Origin: Methylobacterium sp. E-065
GTDB taxonomy: Bacteria > Pseudomonadota > Alphaproteobacteria > Rhizobiales > Beijerinckiaceae
Length of the DNA stretch: 64,000 nucleotides
Assembly: GCF_022829605.1 (NCBI RefSeq)
Contig: NZ_JAKSYD010000153.1
Span: forward strand, 19,736 to 83,735
Direction: 5' to 3'
The notes beneath the pieces are model-generated. The model saw only the letters and a program-made list of their open reading frames with translations. It made no database searches and was not told where the DNA came from. Made by a program: the position numbers and the translations under genes. Each line of letters begins with the position of its first letter. The first letter of the stretch is position 1. Of the stretch, positions 43,693 through 52,210 are shown piece after piece.

Positions 43693-44949
43693 TTACCGGC
43701 GTTTCGGGCCTAACCGATGTTCGGCGAAGAAGTCGAGCATCGCCCGTGAGGCGTCGGGGCCCTCGCGGTCCGTGTAGCTGCCCTCCGGGCGGCCGCCCGA
43801 CCACGCGTGGCCGGCGCCGCGCACGCGCCAATCCTCGACCACCACCCGGCCGGACGAATCCCGGTAGCGGGTGCGGGTGAAGGGATGGCCGCGGCCTTCC
43901 ATGGTTTCGGACTGGGCGGTCAGCCCCGCCACGTCGGCCTGCGCCAGGACCTGATCGGCGTTGCGGACGCTCACCGTCCCGTCATCCTCGCCGTGGAAGA
44001 CGATCGTGGGCACGCGGGTCGCCGTGGCGGGCGCCCCGAACGGCGTCGCCGTGCCGAGCCCCGGCGCCCCGACCTGCATGGCCATCAGGGCCGAGCCGAG
44101 GTCGCGGGCGCAGCCGGCCGCGAGGCCCGAATGCACCCCCACGGCGGCGTAGAGGTCCGGATAGGCCCGGGCGATGTTGAGGGCGGCCGCGCCCCCGGCC
44201 GAGAGGCCCGCGATGTAGACCCGGGCCGGATCGATCGGGTGCTCGGCCATGATCGCGCGGGTGAGGCCTGCGATGATCGCCGGCTCGCCCGAGCCGCGGG
44301 CCTGATCGCGGGGGTCGTACCAGTTCCAGCAGCGTTGGGCATGGGCCTGCCGGCTCTGCGCCGGGTACGCAACGAACACGCCGGCGCGCTCGGCCAGGGT
44401 GTTCATGCCGGTGCCGGCGGCGAAATCGTCCGGATTCTGCATGCAGCCGTGCAGCATGACGACGAGCGGCGCCCGGGCGTCCGGACGGCTCGGGATGAAC
44501 AGCTTGTAGTCGCGGCTGCCGGCGGTCTCCGCGTGGCTCAGGGCCACGAAGCGGCCCCCCGGAGGAACGGAGAGGTCAGTGGGCGGCGCGGGCTGCCGCA
44601 GAGGCTTGCCCAAACCCTTCAGGCCGCGCACGACCTGCCCGACGACCTCGCGCACCCGCGGTCCGGATTCGGACGAATCCCGATCCGTGCCGGGACGCGC
44701 ATCAGGGGCCGGTGCGTCACGGCGGGCCTGCGGGGCACCGCCGAGGCTGCGCTGGATCAGCGCGGTGGCCTCGTCCAGGCGGCCAAGGCCGGTGAGGCGG
44801 GTCGCCTCGATCATGTCGGCCCAGGGCGAGGTGCCGGACCCGCGCAACGACTCTCCATCGCGGCTGCCGAGATCGTCGGTCATGCGTGCGCGCCCCGCTG
44901 TCTCAGCATTCCTGTCGCGGCTGGGACCGAGGCGACGAAGCCACCGCAT
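43693..44949 (-). CDS. PHB depolymerase-family extracellular esterase
   Basis: A 418-residue alpha/beta hydrolase of the Esterase PHB-depolymerase group. An N-terminal region of about 130 residues (ADMIEATRLTGLGRLDEATALIQR) is characteristic of this bacterial subfamily. The catalytic domain has the HGC oxyanion motif in VVMLHGCMQNPDDF, the lipase box GLSAGG, the Asp in IVFHGEDDGTV and the His in GAGHAWSGG. It should hydrolyse polyester or similar esters. ATG 44949 has GAGG 9 bases upstream; an internal ATG at 44883 is an alternative start. Confidence 0.85.
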   Translation of the reverse strand: MRWLRRLGPSRDRNAETAGRARMTDDLGSRDGESLRGSGTSPWADMIEATRLTGLGRLDEATALIQRSLGGAPQARRDAPAPDARPGTDRDSSESGPRVREVVGQVVRGLKGLGKPLRQPAPPTDLSVPPGGRFVALSHAETAGSRDYKLFIPSRPDARAPLVVMLHGCMQNPDDFAAGTGMNTLAERAGVFVAYPAQSRQAHAQRCWNWYDPRDQARGSGEPAIIAGLTRAIMAEHPIDPARVYIAGLSAGGAAALNIARAYPDLYAAVGVHSGLAAGCARDLGSALMAMQVGAPGLGTATPFGAPATATRVPTIVFHGEDDGTVSVRNADQVLAQADVAGLTAQSETMEGRGHPFTRTRYRDSSGRVVVEDWRVRGAGHAWSGGRPEGSYTDREGPDASRAMLDFFAEHRLGPKRR

Positions 44950-45058
44950 GGACCATCCTCACCATCCGATCGATGATACGCCGAGCTTGGATTGTGCGCT
45001 GCAATAAACCGCGCCGTGCTGCGCCGCAACACCCGGCGACGCGGGTCTGCCGGGCGTA

Positions 45059-45781
45059 TCAGGCCAGCTCGTCGGTGCCGATATACTCGGACCAGATCGC
45101 GGCGGCACCGAGGCTCGCCCGGAACGCATCATGGCGGATGCGTTCGCCCTCCGTCAGCCGGCTTCGGTACGGGCGCGGCGCCGCTGCGGTCGCCTGACGG
45201 GCGGCCGATCCCGCGATGGGGGCGGCGATCGCCACCTCCGTCAGCCCGAGACTGGTCTGCTTGCCGCCGAGCAGCTCGACATAGACCTCGGCCAGGATCT
45301 GGGCGTCGAGGAGCGCCCCGTGCTTGGTGCGCTTGGTGTTGTCGATGCCATAACGGGAGCACAGGGCGTCGAGGTTGTTGGCCGCCCCCGGGTGCTTGCG
45401 CCGGGCCATCGGCAGGGTATCGACCACGTCCTCCAGCCGGATCGGCAGCGGGGCGCGGTCCCCGAGCCGGGCGTATTCCATGTTGAGGAAGCCGACATCG
45501 AAGGGCGCGTTGTGGATCACGAGCCGCCCGTCGACCAGGAAATCCAGGAGATCGCCGACGATCTCGGCGAAGCGCGGCTTGTCGGCCAGGAACGCGTCCG
45601 ACAGGCCGTGGACGTTGAACGCCCCCTCGGAGACCGCCCGCTGTGGGTTGCAGTAGCGGTGGAAGGTGCGGCCCGTCGGGATGTGGTTGAGCAGTTCCAC
45701 CGCGCCGATCTCGATCAGGCGATCACCACCCTTCGCTTCCGTGCCGGTGGTCTCGGTGTCGAGGACGATCTCGCGCAGCAT
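45059..45781 (-). CDS. dnaQ: DNA polymerase III epsilon subunit (proofreading exonuclease)
   Basis: A 240-residue 3'-5' exonuclease that proofreads for the replicative polymerase. The DEDDh motifs are clear: Exo I LDTETTG near the start, HNAPFDVGFLNMEYAR as Exo II, and HGALLDAQILAEVY as Exo III. A C-terminal tail of about 60 residues carries the polymerase-binding region. It belongs to the usual near-origin block but is not fused to its neighbours. The unrelated Cys-rich gene intervenes before coaE. Confidence 0.95.
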   Translation of the reverse strand: MLREIVLDTETTGTEAKGGDRLIEIGAVELLNHIPTGRTFHRYCNPQRAVSEGAFNVHGLSDAFLADKPRFAEIVGDLLDFLVDGRLVIHNAPFDVGFLNMEYARLGDRAPLPIRLEDVVDTLPMARRKHPGAANNLDALCSRYGIDNTKRTKHGALLDAQILAEVYVELLGGKQTSLGLTEVAIAAPIAGSAARQATAAAPRPYRSRLTEGERIRHDAFRASLGAAAIWSEYIGTDELA

Positions 45782-45861
45782 GGGTCTCGCGGCTCGGCGG
45801 GGTGAACAGAGCGAACCCTAACGCGATACGCCGGGGCGGTTAACCCGCCCTACTCGCTTGC

Positions 45862-46077
45862 TCACCGCGACATGTTGCGGAAGACGCAGACGCGTCCCTG
45901 GTCCTCATATCCCGCCGGGCAAGCGGCGACGCAGGCACCGGCCGCGATCTTCTTCGGCGGTGGGCAGGCCCCAGCGACTTGCGCTTCGGCCGGCACGGCC
46001 CAGAGCAGCGCGACCGCCATCCCAGCGAGAAGGCGGCCGGGCCGGATTGAATCGAAGAGTCTGAGACGCCGCTTCAT
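45862..46077 (-). CDS. Small secreted Cys-rich protein
   Basis: A 71-residue protein beginning MKRRLRLFDSIRPGRLLAGM with a signal peptide cut near AEA-QV. The mature part of about 35 residues has five Cys (GACPPPKK, GACVAACPAGYED, GRVCVF) and probably folds around two disulfides. The pattern resembles small cysteine-knot-like secreted proteins, but no family is recognised. It lies between dnaQ and coaE on the same strand. Confidence 0.7.
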   Translation of the reverse strand: MKRRLRLFDSIRPGRLLAGMAVALLWAVPAEAQVAGACPPPKKIAAGACVAACPAGYEDQGRVCVFRNMSR

Positions 46078-46146
46078 CACATCCACCCCGTGGTTCGCTC
46101 GCTCCCGCGCGAACGAACACCGCAGATGTGCAACTGCACGACTGCA

Positions 46147-46815
46147 TCATCCGTCGCCTGGGTGCGACGGCGCACGGTCCCCCGTCAGCCGGGCGATGAT
46201 CCGCGCCACCTCGGCCTCGGCCGCGGGAAAACCCCGGCTCGTGTCGATGACGAAATCGGCCCGGGCGCGCTTCTCGGCATCGGGCATCTGCTTGGCCAGG
46301 ATCGCCGCGAAGGTCGCCTCATCCATGCCGGGGCGGGCCAGCACCCGGGCGCGCTGGATCTCGGGCGGCGCGCTCACCACCGCGACCGCGTCGCAGCGGC
46401 CTTCGCCGCCGGTCTCGTAGAGGAGCGGGATGTCGAGGACGACGAGCGGGGCGTCCGCGTGCCGAGCCAGGAACTCCGTGCTGGCCGCCCGGACCAGCGG
46501 ATGGACGATCTGCTCGAGTGCCGCCATCCGGTCGGGCGCATCGAGCACCGCCGCGCGCAGACGCGTCCGGTCGACGCCGCCTGCCGCGTCGCGCACGCCC
46601 GGAAAGGCCTTCTCGATTGCCAGCGCGGCCGCTCCGCCGGGGCCGTAGAGGGCGTGGACGGCCGCATCCGCGTCGTGGACCGGGACACCGCGCTTGGCAA
46701 ACAGCGCCGCGGTGGCCGACTTGCCCATGCCGATCGAGCCGGTGAGCCCGAGCACGACGGGTCCGGACCCGGCCTTCGGCCACATCGCTGTCTCAGATCC
46801 GGCCTTCGGCCTCAT
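46147..46815 (-). CDS. coaE: Dephospho-CoA kinase
   Basis: CoaE adds the 3'-phosphate in the last step of coenzyme A synthesis. The 222-residue protein has the P-loop LGLTGSIGMGKSATAALF, the Asp of HDADAAVHALYG, and DIPLLYETGGEGRCD. The first 18 residues contain an odd near-duplication, PKAGSETAM then PKAGSGPVV, encoded by repeated GGCCGAAGGCCGG DNA. The ATG at 46815 overlaps the aroE stop in ATGA; an in-frame ATG at 46785 would skip the duplicated part. It is downstream of aroE in a coupled operon. Confidence 0.93.
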   Translation of the reverse strand: MRPKAGSETAMWPKAGSGPVVLGLTGSIGMGKSATAALFAKRGVPVHDADAAVHALYGPGGAAALAIEKAFPGVRDAAGGVDRTRLRAAVLDAPDRMAALEQIVHPLVRAASTEFLARHADAPLVVLDIPLLYETGGEGRCDAVAVVSAPPEIQRARVLARPGMDEATFAAILAKQMPDAEKRARADFVIDTSRGFPAAEAEVARIIARLTGDRAPSHPGDG

Positions 46816-47660
46816 CGGGCGAGATCCGCCACGATCCGGTCGCGCAGGGCGGGGGTGACGGTGGGGCGAAGGCCGAACCAGGCCTCGAAGCCGGGCACCG
46901 CCTGGTGCAGCAGCATGCCGAGCCCGTCCACGGCGGCCAGCCCTCGGCGGCGTGCCGCCGCCAGGAGATCGGTTTCGAGCGGCGCGTAGACGATGTCGGC
47001 CACAGCGGCCCCGGCCGGCATCCGGGCGAGGTCGATGGCGAGGGGCGGCTGGCCCTTCATGCCGAGCGACGTGGTGTTGACGAGGAGACCGGTCTCGGCG
47101 AGCGCCGCCGGCAGGTCGTCCCAGGCGAGGGCGTCTGCGATGCCGGGGGCGAGGGCCGCCACCGCCTCGGCCCGGGCCGGGGTGCGGTTGGCGACCAGGA
47201 TGCGCCGCATGCCCCGCTCGGCCAGCCCGACCACGATCGCCCGGGCCGCGCCGCCGGCGCCCAGCACCACGGCGGTACCGTTCCCGCGCGCGGGCCAGTC
47301 CGTCCCCAGGCTGTGGTCGAGATGGGCGCAGAAGCCCGGCGCATCGGTGTTGTCGCCCCGGATCCGCCCGTCGGGCCCGACCATCAGGGTGTTCACGGCC
47401 CCGATCTTTTCCGCCCGCGGCGTCAGGGTGTCGGCGAGCGCGCAGGCCGCCTCCTTGTGGGGGATCGTGACGTTGCCGCCCCGGAAGCCCGAATCCAGCA
47501 GCGACCGGACGAACTCCGGAAAGGCCTCCGGGGCCACGTCCAGCCGCTCGTAGGAGCCGGAGATCCCGTGCTCGGCGAGCCAGTGGCCGTGAATCAGTGG
47601 CGAGCGCGAATGGGCGATCGGGTGGCCGACCACGAAGGCGCGAGGCACGGGGCTGCTCAC
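46812..47660 (-). CDS. aroE: Shikimate dehydrogenase
   Basis: AroE reduces 3-dehydroshikimate to shikimate with NADPH. The 282-residue protein shows the substrate motifs VVGHPIAHSRSPLIHGHWL and GGNVTIPHKEAA, the invariant Lys/Asp in RGDNTDAPGF, and the Rossmann loop VVLGAGGAARAIVVGL. Start GTG 47660 overlaps the upstream CDF stop in GTGA. It forms a coupled run with the CDF gene (upstream) and coaE (downstream). Confidence 0.95.
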   Translation of the reverse strand: MSSPVPRAFVVGHPIAHSRSPLIHGHWLAEHGISGSYERLDVAPEAFPEFVRSLLDSGFRGGNVTIPHKEAACALADTLTPRAEKIGAVNTLMVGPDGRIRGDNTDAPGFCAHLDHSLGTDWPARGNGTAVVLGAGGAARAIVVGLAERGMRRILVANRTPARAEAVAALAPGIADALAWDDLPAALAETGLLVNTTSLGMKGQPPLAIDLARMPAGAAVADIVYAPLETDLLAAARRRGLAAVDGLGMLLHQAVPGFEAWFGLRPTVTPALRDRIVADLAR

Positions 47661-48643
47661 GCCGCGCAATCCTGCGCCAGCCGGCAGGCCGGGCCGCCCG
47701 CTTCCTCGATCTGTAGCGTGGCATGGCCGATGCCGAAGCGTGCCCGCAGGCCCTCGGCGGTCTCGGTCAGGAATCCGTTGCCGGACAGGCGGTAGCCTTC
47801 TTCCATCACGAGATGGACCGTCAGGGCGACGCTGGTGGTGCTCATCGGCCAGATGTGCAGGTCGTGCAGGTCGGCGACGCCGGGTCGCCCGCGCAGGAAG
47901 CCGGTCACGGCCTCCGGCGAAATCTCCTGCGGCACGGCATCGAGCGACATCGCCAGGCTGTCGCGCAGGAGCCCCCAGGTCGCCCAGACCACCAGGCCGG
48001 CGATGACGAGGCTGACCGCGGGGTCGAGCCACGCGAGCCCGGTGAGCTGGATCACGAGGCCGGCGATCACCACCCCGGCCGAGACCGCGGCATCGGCCGC
48101 CATGTGCAGGAAGGCGCCGCGGACGTTGATGTCGCCCTTGGCGCCGCTGGCGAACAGCCACGCAGTCAGGCCGTTCACCAGGATCCCGATGGCGGCCACC
48201 ACCATCACGGTGGTGCCGGCCACGGGCTCGGGATGGGCCAGCCGGACCAGAGCCTCCCAGATCACCGCCCCCATGGCGATCAGCAGGAACACGGCGTTGA
48301 ACAGGGCCGCCAGGATCGAGGAACTGCGATAGCCGTAGGTGAAGCGCGCGGTGGCCTGCCGGCGCACGAGGACCGCGGCGACCCAGGCGGCGGCGAGACC
48401 CAACACGTCCGACAGGTTGTGGCCGGCATCGGCGACAAGCGACATGGAGTTGCTGAGATAGCCGTAGATCGCCTCTACCACCACGAAGACGGTGTTGAGC
48501 GCGATGCCGATCGCGAAGGCCGGCCCGAAATTTTTCGGGACATGCGCGTGGCCGCCATGGCCTCCATGGGAATGCCCGCCATGGGAATGGCTACCGTGGG
48601 AATGCCCCCCGTGGCCGCCGTGCGAATGGTCGTGTCCCGCCAA
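47657..48643 (-). CDS. Cation diffusion facilitator (CDF) metal exporter
   Basis: A 328-residue inner-membrane Zn/Co/Cd-type antiporter. The N-terminus (MAGHDHSHGGHGG) contains a long His/Gly-rich tract (about 12 His in the first 34 residues) for metal binding. Six transmembrane helices follow, with the metal-site residues VADAGHNLSDVLGL and FLHMAADAAVSAGV. A cytoplasmic C-terminal domain ends the chain. It lies inside the maf-aroE-coaE block and is translationally coupled to aroE (GTGA), an uncommon neighbour for that cluster. Confidence 0.93.
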   Translation of the reverse strand: MAGHDHSHGGHGGHSHGSHSHGGHSHGGHGGHAHVPKNFGPAFAIGIALNTVFVVVEAIYGYLSNSMSLVADAGHNLSDVLGLAAAWVAAVLVRRQATARFTYGYRSSSILAALFNAVFLLIAMGAVIWEALVRLAHPEPVAGTTVMVVAAIGILVNGLTAWLFASGAKGDINVRGAFLHMAADAAVSAGVVIAGLVIQLTGLAWLDPAVSLVIAGLVVWATWGLLRDSLAMSLDAVPQEISPEAVTGFLRGRPGVADLHDLHIWPMSTTSVALTVHLVMEEGYRLSGNGFLTETAEGLRARFGIGHATLQIEEAGGPACRLAQDCAA

Positions 48644-48655
48644 GGCGGTACTCCC

Positions 48656-49267
48656 TCAGAAAGCCAGAAGCCCGGCGGCGCGCAGCCGCGCGAGGAGCGG
48701 CAGCAGCGGCAGGCCCAGCACGGTGCTGTGATCGCCCGCGACCGATTCGAACAGGTGGATGCCCGGCCCCTCGAGCTGGTAGCCGCCGACGCTCGCCCGC
48801 ACGCGATCTTCGCCCGCGCAGTCCACATAGGCCGCGATCGCCCGAGCATCGAGGGGGCGCAGGGTCAGCCGGGCGGTCTCCACGAAGGTGTCGCGGACGG
48901 ATCCGGCCAGCGCCACGGCGGAATGCAGGGCGTGGGTCCGGCCGGCGAGGCGGGCGAGCTGCGCCCGGGCCGCCGCGGCATCAGCCGGCTTATGGAACAC
49001 GGTGCCGTCGCAGTCGAGCACCTGATCGGCGCCGATGACGACGCGTCCGGGATGCCGGGCCGCCACCGATTCGGCCTTGGCGCGGGCGAGGTGCAGGGCG
49101 AGATCGGGCGGGGACAGGCCGGCGCTCTGCGCCTCCAGGGCGCGCTCGTCGACCTCGGGGGACGCGGTCTCGACCGGCAGCGCGGCGCTCTCCAGCAGGA
49201 GGCGTCGGGTCGGGCTGGTGGAGGCGAGGAGGAGCGGGGCCGAGCCGGTCCAGGGCGAGCGGAGCAT
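48656..49267 (-). CDS. maf: Maf-family nucleoside triphosphate pyrophosphatase
   Basis: A 203-residue Maf protein, a pyrophosphatase that clears modified or non-canonical nucleotides and is linked to septum control. The motif LLLASTSPTRRLLL, the Glu of SPEVDERALE, and VVIGADQVLDCDG are intact. It ends with ESVAGDHSTVLGLPLLPL. It starts at 49267, 12 bases before the CDF gene, and is the first gene of the maf-CDF-aroE-coaE run. Confidence 0.93.
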   Translation of the reverse strand: MLRSPWTGSAPLLLASTSPTRRLLLESAALPVETASPEVDERALEAQSAGLSPPDLALHLARAKAESVAARHPGRVVIGADQVLDCDGTVFHKPADAAAARAQLARLAGRTHALHSAVALAGSVRDTFVETARLTLRPLDARAIAAYVDCAGEDRVRASVGGYQLEGPGIHLFESVAGDHSTVLGLPLLPLLARLRAAGLLAF

Positions 49268-49613
49268 CGCGCCAGTGTCACGGATCCGGCGCAGGGCGCA
49301 AGACGGCGATCGTATCGGGGGCTGCGACGAGCCCCGCCGTCGGAATGGACCGGCGGGCGGGGCTGTCGCGGGGCCGTTACGCAACCTGGCGCCCGAGATG
49401 ACCTTGGCACGGGTCGGTTAGGGGAAGGTCAACGGCCGGGACAGGGAACTTGTCCATTCCGTGCTGAGAAGGGACAGGCACCGTTTATCTCCCTCCCCCG
49501 CAGAGGGGGGAGGGTGCGCGCGCGTCAATCAAAGTTCAGGATCGACGCGAGGCGGAACTGCGTCCCGGGCTAGGCTCCGGGACTATCGCAGCGCCGCCGG
49601 GGAGGCGTGCGCC
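49268..49613. other. Gene-free stretch between rho and maf
   Basis: About 346 bases between two minus-strand genes. It holds an inverted repeat AGCCCCGCC (49330-49338) with GGCGGGGCT (49356-49364), and one copy of the CCCTCCCCC/GGGGGGAGGG motif (49491-49514) also seen at 33551 and 52023. It probably carries the rho terminator and the maf promoter. No other feature seen. Confidence 0.65.
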
Positions 49614-50963
49614 TCAGGTGTTCATCGAGTCGAAGAAATCGCCGTTGCTCTTGGTCTGGCGCAGCTTGTCCATGAGGAACTCGATCGCGTCGGTGACGCC
49701 CATCGGGTTGAGGATGCGGCGCAGCACGTAGGTCTTCTTGAGCGCGTCCGGCGGGACCAGCAGCTCCTCCTTGCGGGTGCCCGAACGGGTGATGTCGATC
49801 GCCGGGAAGATGCGCTTGTCGGAGACCTTGCGGTCCAGGATGATCTCGGAGTTGCCGGTGCCCTTGAACTCCTCGAAGATCACCTCGTCCATGCGCGAGC
49901 CGGTGTCGATCAGCGCGGTGGCGATGATCGAGAGCGAGCCGCCCTCCTCGATGTTGCGGGCCGCGCCGAAGAAGCGCTTGGGCCGCTGCAGGGCATTGGC
50001 ATCGACACCGCCGGTCAGCACCTTGCCGGAGGACGGCACCACCGTGTTGTAGGCGCGGCCGAGCCGGGTGATCGAATCGAGCAGGATCACGACGTCGCGC
50101 CCGTGCTCCACGAGGCGCTTGGCCTTCTCGATCACCATCTCGGCGACCTGCACGTGGCGGGTGGCCGGCTCGTCGAAGGTTGAGGCGATGACCTCGCCCT
50201 TCACCGAGCGCTGCATGTCGGTGACCTCCTCGGGCCGCTCGTCGATGAGCAGCACGATCAGGTAGCACTCGGGGTGATTGAGGGTGATCGACTGCGCGAT
50301 GTTCTGCATCAGCACGGTCTTACCCGTGCGCGGCGGCGCCACGATCAGGGCGCGCTGGCCCTTGCCGATCGGCGCCACGATGTCGATGATCCGCGGCGAG
50401 AAATCCTTCTTGGTCGGGTTGTCCAGCTCGAGCTTGAACCGCTTCGTCGGGAACAGCGGCGTCAGGTTGTCGAAGTGGACCTTGTGCTTGATCTTCTCCG
50501 GGTTCTCGAAGTTGATCGTGTTGACCTTCAGGAGCGCGAAGTAGCGCTCGCCGTCCTTGGGGCCGCGGATCGGGCCCTCGACGGTGTCGCCGGTGCGCAG
50601 GCCGAAGCGGCGGATCTGGGTCGGCGAGATGTAGATGTCGTCGGGGCCGGGCAGGTAGTTCGAGTCCGAGGAGCGCAGGAAGCCGAAGCCATCCTGCAGC
50701 ACCTCGACGGTGCCCGAACCGATGATCTCGATCTCCTTGGCAGCGAGCTGCTTCAGGATCGCGAACATCAGCTCCTGCTTGCGCATGGTCGAGGCGTTCT
50801 CGACCTCGACCTCCTCGGCGAAGGCCGTCAGGTCGGTGGGCGTCTTCGCCTTGAGATCCTGGAGCTTGACCTCGCGGACACCTTCAAGGGCGGCGGGGAG
50901 GGCCGGCGCATCGGCCGGCTCCTCGGTCTCGATCTCGGCGAGGGCGTCGGGATGTGGCGTCAT
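49614..50963 (-). CDS. rho: Transcription termination factor Rho
   Basis: A 449-residue hexameric RNA-DNA helicase. The N-terminal domain includes [12 protein letters not shown], then the RNA-binding cold-shock-like fold [20 protein letters not shown]. The C-terminal ATPase has Walker [41 protein letters not shown] and [20 protein letters not shown]. The start [12 protein letters not shown] at 50963 is the only convincing one. In alphaproteobacteria rho lies near hemJ/hemE and mnmE; here hisS, hisZG and an acid phosphatase lie between them. Confidence 0.97.
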   Translation of the reverse strand: MTPHPDALAEIETEEPADAPALPAALEGVREVKLQDLKAKTPTDLTAFAEEVEVENASTMRKQELMFAILKQLAAKEIEIIGSGTVEVLQDGFGFLRSSDSNYLPGPDDIYISPTQIRRFGLRTGDTVEGPIRGPKDGERYFALLKVNTINFENPEKIKHKVHFDNLTPLFPTKRFKLELDNPTKKDFSPRIIDIVAPIGKGQRALIVAPPRTGKTVLMQNIAQSITLNHPECYLIVLLIDERPEEVTDMQRSVKGEVIASTFDEPATRHVQVAEMVIEKAKRLVEHGRDVVILLDSITRLGRAYNTVVPSSGKVLTGGVDANALQRPKRFFGAARNIEEGGSLSIIATALIDTGSRMDEVIFEEFKGTGNSEIILDRKVSDKRIFPAIDITRSGTRKEELLVPPDALKKTYVLRRILNPMGVTDAIEFLMDKLRQTKSNGDFFDSMNT

Positions 50964-51394
50964 GGGGTGTCTTGCAACCGACGGAGAAGGTGGGAGGGCC
51001 GGTTCTGTGCCACGCACCCGGGGGACGGGCGGCGATGGGCGGGCCGCGCTGCGGCGAGGGGCCCGAGGATCAGGGTGGCGAAACCGTTCTGGCAGGACCC
51101 TCACAGGCGCGCTACGGCGCAGACCGTGTGATGAGGGCCCGGTACGGATAACGCGTTTCGCCCCCACACTCAAGTGCCTTGCACGGAAGGCACGGCGAGG
51201 GCGCGCTAAAGGCCCTCGCGGACGGGTTGCGTCAAGGTTAGACAGGCGACGCCGCGGACGGACTCGGAACCGGGTCCGATCGGGATCGTTCCCCGTCCCG
51301 GTGCTGCAGCGCAGCAGACCGTGAACCTGTTTCAGACCCGCAACCCGTTTTTGATCCGCCATCCGTTTCAGACCCGAAAGCCCATTAGACCACC
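50964..51394. other. Gene-free stretch between divergent rho and DUF3429 gene
   Basis: About 430 bases forming the leaders of two divergent genes. TTGACG on the minus strand (around 51230-51240) could be a rho -35 box, but no good -10 is visible. Bases 51320-51385 contain three imperfect direct repeats of CC(G/T)TTTCAGACCCG. No ORF or RNA gene is supported. Confidence 0.5.
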
Positions 51395-51898
51395 ATGCGC
51401 GACGATGCCGCCGGACGCACCATCACCGCCCACGAGCCGCGCCGGATCCCATGGCTCGACGTCGTGTTCGGCTTCGGCCCGATGGTGCCGATCGTGGTCG
51501 GTGCCGCGGCGGCCTGGTGGCTGAACGGGCAGCCGCTCGACTATCTCGTGGCCCTGTTCACCCTGCTGTACGCGGCCTCGATCCTGCTGTTCCTCGCCGG
51601 CGTCCACCGGGGCGTCAGCTTCCGGACCGAGGGCGGCCCGCGGCTGTCGCAGATCGTCACGATGCTGGTGATCTACGCGCTCGGGCTGTTCAGCTTGTTC
51701 TCCGCCGTGATGGGCAAAGCCGTTCCGGCTCTGGCGATGCTGATCCTCGGCTACGCCGTGGTCGGGATCTTCGATCCGATCGCGGCGCGCTCCGGTGCGG
51801 TGCCCCTGGCGCATGCCCGCCTGCGTCCGCTCCAGATGCCGATCGCCGTGGTGAGCCTTGCGGTGCTGCTCTGGCTGAAGCTGACGGCGCCGTACTGA
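51395..51898 (+). CDS. DUF3429-family inner-membrane protein
   Basis: A 167-residue protein with about five transmembrane helices ([70 protein letters not shown] and [13 protein letters not shown]). The conserved FLAGVHRG matches the DUF3429 family, found across alphaproteobacteria with no known function. ATG 51395. It is divergent from rho and stands before hisS. Confidence 0.85.
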   Translation: MRDDAAGRTITAHEPRRIPWLDVVFGFGPMVPIVVGAAAAWWLNGQPLDYLVALFTLLYAASILLFLAGVHRGVSFRTEGGPRLSQIVTMLVIYALGLFSLFSAVMGKAVPALAMLILGYAVVGIFDPIAARSGAVPLAHARLRPLQMPIAVVSLAVLLWLKLTAPY

Positions 51899-52210
51899 CG
51901 TCGTCCGGCGGCACGCGGCACGCGGCACAACGCGCCGTCGGATGCAGCATGTTCTCATCCGGACTAACGGATTCCTCGATCACGGTTGGAGACGGCGAGC
52001 GGTATCAGAACACGCGCCTCTGCCTCCCCCCTCTGCGGGGGAGGGAGGGCGCGTGGCGGATTCAGCCGAGCGCAGGGTCGCATCCGCAAACCGAATTCCC
52101 CTTTCGCACCGCATGCTCTAGAGCCCGGCCGCAGGATCCCCGCCTGCCGGGGACGATTCAATCCGATGCCGGATCCGCGCTCCGGGTCCGCGAGAAGCGA
52201 ACGCGCCCCC
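51899..52210. other. Gene-free stretch before hisS
   Basis: About 310 bases. It holds one copy of the CCTCCCCC/GGGGGAGG hairpin repeat (52023-52044) and otherwise appears to be the DUF3429 gene's end and the hisS leader. No T-box-like or other leader RNA was recognised. Confidence 0.55.

Noticed and set aside
47723..49573. Long plus-strand frame across the CDF and maf genes
   Set aside because: The minus strand carries CDF, maf and coupled starts; the plus frame is low-complexity His/Gln/Gly-rich antisense.
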